Part shown: positions 1 to 6,498 of the stretch, piece by piece | Layout: each line of letters starts with the position of its first letter | How positions within the stretch are numbered: position 1 is the first letter of the stretch | Source: a bacterium | GTDB lineage: Bacteria; SZUA-79; Acidulodesulfobacterales; Acidulodesulfobacteraceae | Assembly: GCA_021803845.1 (NCBI GenBank) | Contig: JAJZLA010000091.1 | Location: 1-6,659 of the forward strand | DNA length: 6,659 bases | Direction of reading: 5' to 3' | Notes under the pieces: generated by a model | The model's input: the letters and a program-made list of their open reading frames with translations, nothing else | What the model was told of the DNA's origin: nothing | Database searches by the model: none | Position numbers and translations under genes: made by a program

Positions 1-55
1 TATATATTTAGCCAAGCTTCAAAGAGACATAGGGAGGAATAGATATGGAGAATAA
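1..55 (+). CDS. Possible 3' end of an upstream gene, perhaps a TolC-like outer-membrane channel
   Basis: Reading from base 2 the frame is open up to a TAA at 53-55 and gives a 17-residue tail, IYLAKLQRDIGRNRYGE. A YLxxLxRxxG-like ending is reminiscent of the last helix of TolC-family efflux channels, and tolC-emrA-emrB is a common gene order, so this is a reasonable guess. If correct, the gene overlaps the start of emrA by 11 bases and contains the emrA ribosome binding site, implying translational coupling. A second open frame starting at base 1 ends at a TAG at 40-42, and I cannot exclude that one. The fragment is too short to identify by itself; the channel assignment is inferred mainly from context. 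Confidence 0.3.
   Translation, partial: IYLAKLQRDIGRNRYGE
31..37 (+). promoter_or_regulatory. Strong Shine-Dalgarno sequence of emrA
   Basis: AGGGAGG lies seven bases before the ATG at 45. This near-ideal ribosome binding site fixes the emrA start. It contrasts with emrB, the PBP1A gene and moaA in this window, which have no recognisable Shine-Dalgarno sequence. Confidence 0.8.
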
Positions 56-1166
56 AACAAATGAAGGTGCCGTAAACACCGTTACTGCAGATAATGGCGC
101 CGATAAAAATACCGGCGGCAACGGCAAAAAAAACAGAATAAAAAAGAAATACGTTTTAATAGCAATAATCGTAGTTTTAGTTATCGGGACGATTTTTGAA
201 CTTCATAATATCGAATTTTCATTTTCCCATGTTACGACAAGCGACGCTTTCGTGGACGGGAGCAGTGCTATAGTGCCTGTTGCTCCACAGGTTAAGGGTA
301 AAGTCGTAAAAGTATACGTAAAAGAAAATCAGTTCGTAAAAAAAGGACAGCCGCTCTTTAAAATAGACCGGTCCGATTACATTCAGGACGTAAACAGGTC
401 GTTTGCCGGTTTTAAAGTCAGCAAAAAACAGATAAAACAGATATCGATTTCTATTTTGGTCCAGAACAGCGCTTTAGCGAAAGCAAGATATCAGCTTGAA
501 GCCGACGAAGCTTTAGAAAAATTAGACCGCCAGAATTATATAAGATACAGGAATCTTTATGAAGGAAAGGCCGCTTCAAAACTTATGTTCGATGAAATGG
601 CTACAAAATACAGAATGGCTGCGGCGAAAATCGGCGCAGACAAAGCAAACCTGACCCAGATTGCCGCAAGCATAGCGGAATTAAGAACGGCTTTAAAATC
701 AAGGATTTTTTACGCAAAGACGGCGCGCGCCGCCTATAAAATAGCCCAAATTAATCTTCACAGAACCGTAGTTTATGCGCCATGCAACGGCTATGTGACG
801 AAAAAAAACGTAAACGTCGGAAGTTACGTTATGCCCGGCATTCCTTACCTAAATGTAGTCAATCTTCGCAAAGTCTGGATAGTGGCTAATTTTAAAGAGT
901 CGGACATAGATAATATAAAAATAGGCGCGCAGGTTATTATAACAGTCGATGCTTATCCTGGCATTATTTTTCACGGAACGGTTTCGAGTTTTCAATCGGG
1001 AACAGGTTCGGTTTTTAGTCTTCTTCCGCCGGAAAATGCGACGGGAAACTATATAAAAGTAGTACAGAGGGTTCCTGTAAAAATTAATTTAAACAAAGAA
1101 TTTTACTCTAAGACCCCTCTGTATCCCGGGCTATCAGTAGAACCGTTCGTTAAAATAGAAAAATAA
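45..1166 (+). CDS. emrA: EmrA/HlyD-family membrane fusion (periplasmic adaptor) protein
   Basis: This 373-residue adaptor is expected to link an inner-membrane EmrB-type MFS pump to a TolC-like outer-membrane channel for export of hydrophobic compounds; the substrate cannot be read from sequence. A hydrophilic, Lys/Asn-rich cytoplasmic head (1-35) precedes one membrane anchor (about 36-52). The TTSDAFVDG stretch (64-72) matches the family's 'TDNAYVxG' element. The first half of the biotinyl-lipoyl domain follows (about 73-112, with VAPQVKGKVVKVYVKENQFV), then an Ala/Lys/Gln-rich alpha-helical hairpin (about 118-238). The second lipoyl half begins TVVYAPCNGYVTKKNVNVGS (241-260). The beta-barrel part (about 276-350) carries the EmrA hallmark SLLPPENATGNYIKVVQRVP (325-344). 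Length is normal for the family. The ATG at 45 has a strong Shine-Dalgarno sequence. The partner emrB lies 121 bases downstream, beyond a palindromic element, and is frameshifted. Confidence 0.92.
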   Translation: MENKTNEGAVNTVTADNGADKNTGGNGKKNRIKKKYVLIAIIVVLVIGTIFELHNIEFSFSHVTTSDAFVDGSSAIVPVAPQVKGKVVKVYVKENQFVKKGQPLFKIDRSDYIQDVNRSFAGFKVSKKQIKQISISILVQNSALAKARYQLEADEALEKLDRQNYIRYRNLYEGKAASKLMFDEMATKYRMAAAKIGADKANLTQIAASIAELRTALKSRIFYAKTARAAYKIAQINLHRTVVYAPCNGYVTKKNVNVGSYVMPGIPYLNVVNLRKVWIVANFKESDIDNIKIGAQVIITVDAYPGIIFHGTVSSFQSGTGSVFSLLPPENATGNYIKVVQRVPVKINLNKEFYSKTPLYPGLSVEPFVKIEK

Positions 1167-1172
1167 ACTTAA

Positions 1173-1262
1173 AGGAAAAGGTGTCAGATTTTATTTTCCG
1201 CATACTAAACAGTCGATTAACATAAAATTTGTTTCCGGAAAATTAATCTGACACCTTTTCCT
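1173..1262. repeat. 90-bp interrupted palindrome, REP/MITE-like, between emrA and emrB
   Basis: Bases 1173-1190 (AGGAAAAGGTGTCAGATT) are a perfect 18-bp inverted match to 1245-1262. After a small internal loop a second stem continues: TTTTCCG at 1194-1200 pairs with CGGAAAA at 1236-1242. This leaves a loop of about 35 bases. The whole unit can fold as a long hairpin in either strand. GGTGTCAGA...TCTGACACC arms resemble the palindromes mobilised by IS200-like REP-associated tyrosine transposases (RAYTs); that link is inferred from family knowledge, and no transposase lies in the window. The element ends 25 bases before the emrB ATG, so it could attenuate transcription or process the mRNA between the two efflux genes. 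It has no clean T-tract, so it is not a standard terminator. Confidence 0.75.
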
Positions 1263-1287
1263 AATAATTATGGATATTTAGATTAAC

Positions 1288-2834
1288 ATGGATTTAAAAA
1301 ATAAATGGCTGATAGTTTTAGCGGTAATTCCAAGCACCACGCTTTACAGTATGGATATGAGCGTGGTAAATGTCGCCCTGCCGTATATACAGGGCGCAAT
1401 GGATGCCTCGATAGAGCAGGTTACATGGGTCGTTACGGGCTATATGCTTTCGGGCGTTATTTTAATGCCTTTGGTAAGTTTTTTAGTTCGCGTTTCGGCA
1501 GGAAAAATTATTACATATCTTCCGTTTTTTTATTTACCGTAAGTTCAGCTTTGTGCGGTCTTTCATGGAATTTAGACTCCATAGTTCTTTTCCGTCTCCT
1601 GCAGGGCGTAGGCGGCGGAGCCCTTATACCTTTGTCGCAGACCTACCTTGCCGAAAATTTTGAAAAAAAAGAACAGGGAAAGGCTATGGCGATATTCAGT
1701 CTTGCGATAGTTTTAGGTCCTGCAATCGGTCCTTATATCGGCGGCTGGATAGTAACGAATTATTCTTGGCCGTGGGTATTTTACGTTAATCTTCCTATAG
1801 GACTTTTCAACCTTATACTTATTTATTTAATAATCGAAGACCATCCTTTGATGAAGAGGATAAAAGGAAACGTAGATTGGCTCGGTATAATTTTTTTAAC
1901 CATAGGACTCGGGGCAATGCAGATTGTTTTAACGGACGGTCAGTATAAAAACTGGTTTTCTTCAAGCTATATAGTGAATCTAACAATTATATCGGCAGTT
2001 GCTTCGGTACTTTTCGTTATAACGGAACTCATAGTGGAAAATCCTGCGGTTAACATTAGAGTTTTAAAAGATATAAATTTATCGGCTAATTCTTTTTTGT
2101 CTATGGTTTTCAGCCTCGGAATATTCGGAAGTCTGTTTCTTCTGCCTATGTTTTTGCAAAAAATAATGGGGTATTCCGCATACGATGCAGGTATTGCTAT
2201 AATGTCGAGGGGTCTTGCTATGGTTATAAGCATGCCGCTTGCAGGCAGGCTGTTTAATAAAGTAGGACCAAAAATTTTAGTTTTTATAGGATTTATTTTA
2301 TCTATTATATCTTCGATTCAGATAGGCTCAATGAGTCTTAATATGGGATTCTGGGATGTTTTTTGGCCGCAGTTTACGCAGGGTTTAGGCTTCGGATTGA
2401 TAATAGTTTCTCTTATGACGTCTTCTTTGATTACCCTTGACAATAAATATAAAATAGACGGAGCCGGTTTGTTTAATCTGATAAGGCAGGTTGCCGGTTC
2501 GATAGGCATAGCTATACTGGCTACGATGATAGATAACAATACCCAGATGGCGCATTCCGTTCTTGTACAAAACATAAGCGATAATACGCAGACAATGTTA
2601 TCTTTAAGGAGAGCCGCTCAAATTACGCATTCGTTTGTGTTTTACCCTCCCGTCAAAAAGGTTCTTGCCTTAATTAACGGTATGGTAACTCAGCAATCTA
2701 CCATGATTGCATTCAATTTGGCATTTATATTTATGGCAGTCTGTTTTGCCGTATCTATACCGGTTATTTTCCTGCTTAAGGGTTCAAAAAGCGCAAAAGA
2801 GAAAAACAACTCCTCCTCTATGACCATTGAATGA
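1288..2834 (+). pseudogene. emrB: EmrB/QacA-type (DHA2, 14-TM) MFS efflux transporter, interrupted by a frameshift
   Basis: The N-terminal part is read from the ATG at 1288 (an in-frame TAG at 1279-1281 rules out an earlier start) and hits a TAA at 1540-1542 after 84 codons. The rest of the transporter is in the -1 frame and ends at the TGA at 2832-2834. Joining the frames at the T6 run 1479-1484 gives 515 residues, the normal EmrB length. The N-terminal frame holds MDMSVVNVALPYIQGAM (about 22-38) and QVTWVVTGYMLSG (about 44-56), both family signatures. The second frame holds motif A, SSRFGRK (67-73), right at the junction, then LLQGVGGGALIP and motif C, GPAIGPYIGG (144-153), in TM5. Many hydrophobic segments follow, as expected for a proton-driven antiporter. 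Without recoding, only TM1-2 would be made. No Shine-Dalgarno sequence is visible before 1288. Alternatives are a sequencing or assembly indel, a real recent mutation, or frameshifted expression. Confidence 0.88.
1479..1485 (+). other. In-frame slippery heptamer T TTT TTA at the emrB frameshift
   Basis: In the initial emrB frame the codons read AGT TTT TTA, so bases 1479-1485 form T_TTT_TTA, an X_XXY_YYZ heptamer in the correct phase. A -1 slip would continue with AGT TCG CGT TTC GGC (SSRFG) and restore the transporter exactly. A caution applies: deleting one T from an ancestral AGT TTT TTT AGT would create this heptamer automatically. I see no Shine-Dalgarno-like stimulator 10-14 bases upstream and only weak pairing potential downstream (GGAA at about 1501 with TTCC at about 1520). 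Function as a recoding site is therefore unproven. Confidence 0.4.
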
Positions 2835-2857
2835 TATAAGCATTTCAAGTAAATCCG

Positions 2858-2873
2858 TTTCAAACTTTCAAAC
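2858..2873 (+). repeat. Tandem 8-bp repeat TTTCAAAC x2 upstream of the PBP1A gene
   Basis: TTTCAAAC at 2858-2865 is repeated immediately at 2866-2873, and a related TTTCAAG lies at 2843-2849. The second copy overlaps the candidate -35 element. It may be a small operator or simply low-complexity AT-rich sequence. Confidence 0.5.
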
Positions 2874-2894
2874 TTAAAATTAATATTGTATAAT
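2867..2894 (+). promoter_or_regulatory. Candidate sigma70 promoter for the PBP1A-moaA unit
   Basis: A perfect -10 hexamer TATAAT lies at 2889-2894. A weaker -35, TTCAAA (4 of 6 matches to TTGACA), lies at 2867-2872 with a 16-base spacer. Transcription would start near 2901, giving a leader of about 50 bases before the ATG at 2950. In an AT-rich genome a chance TATAAT is common, but the location in the only sizeable gap before the PBP1A gene supports it. Confidence 0.5.
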
Positions 2895-2907
2895 ATAAAA
2901 ATGTCCG

Positions 2908-2936
2908 TAAATTTATTGCGGAATTAAATAAATTTA
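2908..2936. repeat. AT-rich 10-bp inverted repeat in the leader of the PBP1A gene
   Basis: TAAATTTATT at 2908-2917 is perfectly complementary to AATAAATTTA at 2927-2936, with a 9-base loop, GCGGAATTA. It sits 13 bases before the ATG at 2950, where no Shine-Dalgarno sequence is seen. It could shape access to the start codon, but the stem is entirely A/T and therefore weak. Confidence 0.4.
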
Positions 2937-2949
2937 TAAAATATTTTTT

Positions 2950-5337
2950 ATGAAAACTAAAGACGATAAAAAAGCTAAAGGGAGTAGTTCCAACAAACCA
3001 AAAACCGAGAAAAAAAAATTAACTAAGATAATTATTTCGGCTATACTGATTATAATTTTTGCACCGGCCGTTATTCTGACCGTATTATATTTTCTTCTTG
3101 CTTCTACGGTTCCGAGTATTAATACTTTGAAAGACTATCATCCGCAGGAAGTCAATTACGTATATTCAACAAGCGGTAAATTAGTAGGTTATTTGGGTTC
3201 CGTCAACAGAGAGGTGGTGCCTTTTTCCGAAATTCCTTTACAGGTAAGGGAGGCTTTTCTCGCGGCGGAAGACAAAAATTTTTATAATCAGGGGCCGCTT
3301 GATTATAAAGCAATAGCGAGGGCTTTTTTCGTTAATCTTTTTGCGGGACATATAGTAGAGGGCGGTTCGACTATAACCCAGCAGGTAGCAAAAACTATCC
3401 TTATTCCTTATCAAAGAACGTATATTTGGAAATTGAGGGAGGCTATTTTAGCATACAGGGTTGCCGACAATTTATCTAAAAACGATATATTAAATATCTA
3501 TCTTAATCAGATTTATTTGGGCAATAATGCCTATGGAATACAGGCGGCTTCGCTGACATACTTCGGGGTGCCCGTATGGAAACTTACCCTGCCGGAAGCC
3601 GCTATGCTCGGCGGATTACCGCAAGCCCCGTCTTTTTTAGACCCATACGTTCATTATAAATATGCAAAAAGAAGGCAGAAATATGTTTTATTTCAGATGG
3701 CGAACGACGGATTTATAACGAAAGCGCAGGCAGAACAAGCTTATAAGACAAAGCTTGTTTTTAGGAATTTTTTTAAATATTACGGCGTAGCGCCCTATTA
3801 TCTTGCTTTTATTAAGCAGGAAATTATAAGCAAATACGGCAAACCGGTTTATAAAGAAGGCGGCTTAAAAATATACGCGGCTTTAAGCGCAAGGGCGCAG
3901 ATGTATGCGGATAAAGCAGTTAAAAAGGGTTTAGTCAAGCTTACACATGAATACGGCTACGCAGGGCCTTTGCATAAATATTCTTACGTCGAAATGCTTA
4001 ATAAAATAAAAGACGAAAAAAACCGGATTAATTATTTATATAAAGGCGGTTTATATAAAGGTTTTGTTACGTCAATTTCTAAAAACGGCCAAGCTGCCTA
4101 TGTATCGGTAGGAAAATTTAAAGGAATACTTCCCGTGTCTAATATGAGATGGGCTTCCCATTTTCAAAGATACGTATATTTTGCATACAGGACTATTAAT
4201 AACGTCAATCAGGCTTTAAAACCGGGTTACGAAATACTCGTCAAATTTGACGGCTGGAACAAAAATCATATGCCGGTTTTTTCTTTGGAAGAAAAAGACA
4301 TTATAGAGGGAGCTTTAGTTTCGTTAGACCCTAAAAACGGTTTTGTGCGGGCAATGGTCGGCGGAATAAGCTTTCGTCAGACTCAGTTTAACAGAGCGCT
4401 TTATGCAAAAAGACAGACCGGTTCGGCTTTTAAACCTATAGTTTATTCCGAAGCCCTTACGGAAGGCTACACCCCTTCTTCTATTATCAATAATACTCCT
4501 GTAATATATCCTACCGGAGTATCCGGAAAATATTACAAACCGCACAATTTCTCAAGAAGATTTACAGGTCCTACTACGCTTCTTATAGGACTGGCGCATT
4601 CTATAGACGTGGTGGCGGTCAAACTGCTTAAAAAAGTAGGAATAGATAAAGTTGCGCATCTTGCTAACAAAATGGGCATTCATCACGTAGTCAGAAACTT
4701 AACTATGGCTCTCGGTTCTTCAAGCGTCCGTCTTATAGACTTGACGGATGCATATACTTCTTTTGCAAACGGCGGAAAAGAGTGCAAACCGGTTTTTATA
4801 ATTAAAATATTAACGCCGGGCGGAAAAGAACTTTATCATTATAAACCTGAATGCAAGCAGGTTTTATCGCCTCAAGTTGCTTATGTATTGACTAATATGC
4901 TGGAAAGAGTCATAACTAACGGGACAGGAGTTACCATTGGAAATATTCGGAAAATTACGCCTTACGTAGCCGGCAAGACCGGTTCTTCAAGCCAGTATAG
5001 GGACGGAGTGTTTATGGGATATACTTCTTCTTTAGTTACAGGGGTCTGGACGGGTTTAGACGATTTTCATTCTATGGGCAGGTTTATGGTAGGAGCTATA
5101 ACTGCGGCGCCTATATGGTACTCTTATATGTCCAAATCGCTTCTTATTTTTCGTCCTCATGCATTTTCTATACCTAAAGGAATAGTTTTTGCAGAGATAA
5201 ATCCATATACAGGTTTAATAGCAAATTCGAGCTATAAAGATCCTGTACTGATGCCTTATATTAAAGGCACCGAACCTACTGAAACCGTAAAGAAGAAAAA
5301 GATTAAAAATCCGCAGTCGTTTTTCGGATTATTTTAA
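2950..5337 (+). CDS. mrcA: Class A penicillin-binding protein, PBP1A type (glycosyltransferase + transpeptidase)
   Basis: This 795-residue bifunctional enzyme polymerises lipid II into glycan strands and cross-links stem peptides in the periplasm. A Lys-rich cytoplasmic head (1-26) precedes one membrane anchor (about 27-51). The GT51 domain (about 70-245) has catalytic Glu107 in EDKNFYNQGPLD, GGSTITQQ (138-145), the second expected Glu164 in KLREAILAYR, and YLNQIYLGNNAYGIQAAS (184-201). An OB-like domain (about 365-450) marks the PBP1A subtype. The transpeptidase domain (about 453-730) carries SAFK with nucleophile Ser492 and KTG at 676-678. The usual SxN motif reads SID (551-553), an Asn-to-Asp change. 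The domain also holds the protein's only two cysteines, 612 and 635. The C-terminus ends in a basic tail (KKKKIK, about 781-786). The ATG at 2950 is chosen because the anchor follows it normally; no Shine-Dalgarno sequence is visible. moaA follows after 35 bases. Confidence 0.95.
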   Translation: MKTKDDKKAKGSSSNKPKTEKKKLTKIIISAILIIIFAPAVILTVLYFLLASTVPSINTLKDYHPQEVNYVYSTSGKLVGYLGSVNREVVPFSEIPLQVREAFLAAEDKNFYNQGPLDYKAIARAFFVNLFAGHIVEGGSTITQQVAKTILIPYQRTYIWKLREAILAYRVADNLSKNDILNIYLNQIYLGNNAYGIQAASLTYFGVPVWKLTLPEAAMLGGLPQAPSFLDPYVHYKYAKRRQKYVLFQMANDGFITKAQAEQAYKTKLVFRNFFKYYGVAPYYLAFIKQEIISKYGKPVYKEGGLKIYAALSARAQMYADKAVKKGLVKLTHEYGYAGPLHKYSYVEMLNKIKDEKNRINYLYKGGLYKGFVTSISKNGQAAYVSVGKFKGILPVSNMRWASHFQRYVYFAYRTINNVNQALKPGYEILVKFDGWNKNHMPVFSLEEKDIIEGALVSLDPKNGFVRAMVGGISFRQTQFNRALYAKRQTGSAFKPIVYSEALTEGYTPSSIINNTPVIYPTGVSGKYYKPHNFSRRFTGPTTLLIGLAHSIDVVAVKLLKKVGIDKVAHLANKMGIHHVVRNLTMALGSSSVRLIDLTDAYTSFANGGKECKPVFIIKILTPGGKELYHYKPECKQVLSPQVAYVLTNMLERVITNGTGVTIGNIRKITPYVAGKTGSSSQYRDGVFMGYTSSLVTGVWTGLDDFHSMGRFMVGAITAAPIWYSYMSKSLLIFRPHAFSIPKGIVFAEINPYTGLIANSSYKDPVLMPYIKGTEPTETVKKKKIKNPQSFFGLF

Positions 5338-5372
5338 TTAATGAAGAATAATTTTTATAAAACATACCGCTA

Positions 5373-6425
5373 ATGAATAAATTAAATAATTTAGTTGACG
5401 GATACGGCAGAAGATTAACATATCTTAGAATAAGCGTTACCGACAGGTGCAATTTAAGATGCGTTTACTGCATGCCTGAATCCGGCGTTTCCATTATGAA
5501 ACACGAAGATATTATTTCATACGAAGATATCTTAAGGTTAGTGCGCATTCTTTCAAGGCACGGCTTAAACAAAGTCAGGATTACCGGAGGAGAACCTTTG
5601 GCAAGAAAAGGTCTAATCGGTTTTGTGCAAAAACTTTCGGAAATAAAAGATATAAGCGATATTTCTATGACAACGAACGGCATTCTTTTCGATAAATATG
5701 CTCACGGTTTATTCGATGCAGGATTAAAAAGAATCAATATAAGCTTAGACTCCTTAAACGAAGAAAAGTTCAAAAGAATTACCAGAACCGGCAGACTTGA
5801 AACCGTCTTGAAGAACATAGAGCTTGCAAAAAAAATAGGCTATAATCCTATTAAAATCAATACGGTTTTAATAAGAGGAATCAACGACGACGAAATTATA
5901 GATTTCGTAAATTTTGCAAGAAAATTTGAACTTAATTTAAGATTTATAGAATATATGCCGATCGGAGGAAATATAGCGGATGCAGTGTCTTCTCGAGAGA
6001 TAGAAGAAAAAATACAATTAGAGTTTGATGATTTTAAGCCTAAGAAATCAAAAATAAAATATAATAACGTATCGGGCGAAAATGTTTACGAAAAGAAATT
6101 AAGCGTTTACGATGGCGTAAGCAGGATTTTCGGTTTTGACGGCAATGATGCGGTTATAGGTTTTATAAGTCCTATGTCTGAGCATTTTTGCGGCGGCTGC
6201 AACAGGCTTAGGCTGACGGCCTCCGGAAATCTCAGGCTGTGTCTTTTTTATGACGATGAGTACAATATTAAAGATATTTTAAAAGAAAGCGACGACGAGA
6301 TTGTTTTCGAAAAAATTTCTAATATCGTCAAGTTAAAGCATTTCAAGCATAACTTTAACGAAAAAACGGAAAAAAAAGGAGATATATCATGGGCTAACGA
6401 TTTTATGAACTCAATCGGCGGATAA
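5373..6425 (+). CDS. moaA: GTP 3',8-cyclase MoaA (molybdenum cofactor biosynthesis)
   Basis: MoaA is a cytoplasmic radical SAM enzyme that converts GTP to 3',8-cyclo-GTP, the first step of molybdopterin synthesis, which MoaC continues. The protein has 350 residues, a normal length. The N-terminal radical SAM [4Fe-4S] triad is Cys26-Cys30-Cys33 in TDRCNLRCVYC, and the SAM-binding GGEP is at 72-75. MTTNG (99-103) and INISLDSL (121-128) are conserved barrel strands. The second, substrate-binding FeS cluster is held by Cys273, Cys276 and Cys290 in CxxC-x13-C. The protein ends in the Gly349-Gly350 motif that MoaA needs for activity. The ATG at 5373 begins directly before the conserved 'DGYGRRLTYLRISVTDRC' region. 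It has no clear Shine-Dalgarno sequence, but the TAA of a 10-codon mini-ORF (5341-5373) overlaps its first base, so coupling from upstream translation is possible. No other moa, mob or moe genes are in the window. Confidence 0.97.
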   Translation: MNKLNNLVDGYGRRLTYLRISVTDRCNLRCVYCMPESGVSIMKHEDIISYEDILRLVRILSRHGLNKVRITGGEPLARKGLIGFVQKLSEIKDISDISMTTNGILFDKYAHGLFDAGLKRINISLDSLNEEKFKRITRTGRLETVLKNIELAKKIGYNPIKINTVLIRGINDDEIIDFVNFARKFELNLRFIEYMPIGGNIADAVSSREIEEKIQLEFDDFKPKKSKIKYNNVSGENVYEKKLSVYDGVSRIFGFDGNDAVIGFISPMSEHFCGGCNRLRLTASGNLRLCLFYDDEYNIKDILKESDDEIVFEKISNIVKLKHFKHNFNEKTEKKGDISWANDFMNSIGG

Positions 6426-6438
6426 TAATCAATTTGTG

Positions 6439-6467
6439 ACGGTGACAGAATTGAATTCCGTCACCGT
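6439..6467. repeat. 29-bp palindrome between moaA and gyrA, REP-like or weak terminator
   Basis: ACGGTGAC at 6439-6446 pairs perfectly with GTCACCGT at 6460-6467. Inside it, GAATT (6448-6452) and AATTC (6454-6458) are also complementary, separated from the outer stem by one A/C mismatch. There is no T-tract on either side, so it is at best a weak rho-independent terminator for moaA. Its GGTGACAGA start resembles the GGTGTCAGA arm at 1180-1188, suggesting a related REP family. A TTGAAT inside it (6451-6456) could serve as a poor -35 for a TATATA at 6476-6481, but the 19-base spacer makes this weak. Confidence 0.6.
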
Positions 6468-6492
6468 ATTTAAAATATATATAAATAATACT

Positions 6493-6498
6493 GAGGAG
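6493..6498 (+). promoter_or_regulatory. Shine-Dalgarno sequence that decides the gyrA TTG start
   Basis: GAGGAG lies seven bases before the TTG at 6506. No ATG or GTG is available in this frame between here and the conserved GyrA N-terminus, so this site supports TTG initiation. Confidence 0.75.

Noticed and set aside
1173..1262. A small CRISPR array or riboswitch in the emrA-emrB gap
   Set aside because: There is one inverted pair and no repeated unit with spacers. No known riboswitch core is recognisable, and the simple palindrome explains the structure.
1305..1478. Apparent alternative N-terminus (MADSFSGNSKHHALQYGY...) in the frame of the main emrB body
   Set aside because: This stretch is out of frame with the real EmrB N-terminus. 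The overlapping frame from 1288 contains the conserved MDMSVVNVALP and WVVTGYMLSG motifs, so the upstream part of this frame is a by-product of the frameshift.
1525..1532. A second T-run (T7, with another T TTT TTA in the emrB body frame) as the site of the frame change
   Set aside because: The motif A sequence SSRFGRKNYY, encoded before this run, is already in the second frame, so the shift must be upstream, at 1479-1484.
1967..2575. Reverse-strand open frames inside emrB
   Set aside because: They lie opposite a conserved transporter, have no recognisable motifs or ribosome binding sites, and look like shadows of the + strand coding.
4324..4545. Reverse-strand open frame inside the PBP1A gene
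   Set aside because: It lies opposite the SAFK active-site region of a clearly real gene and shows no protein-like features of its own.
5465..5683. Reverse-strand open frame inside moaA
   Set aside because: It lies opposite the radical SAM core of MoaA and has no supporting start site or motif.
6375..6397. A very strong Shine-Dalgarno-like AAGGAG followed by ATG near the end of moaA
   Set aside because: The ATG at 6389 reads ATG GGC TAA, a two-codon frame, and the bases code for conserved-length MoaA C-terminal sequence; no gene starts there.
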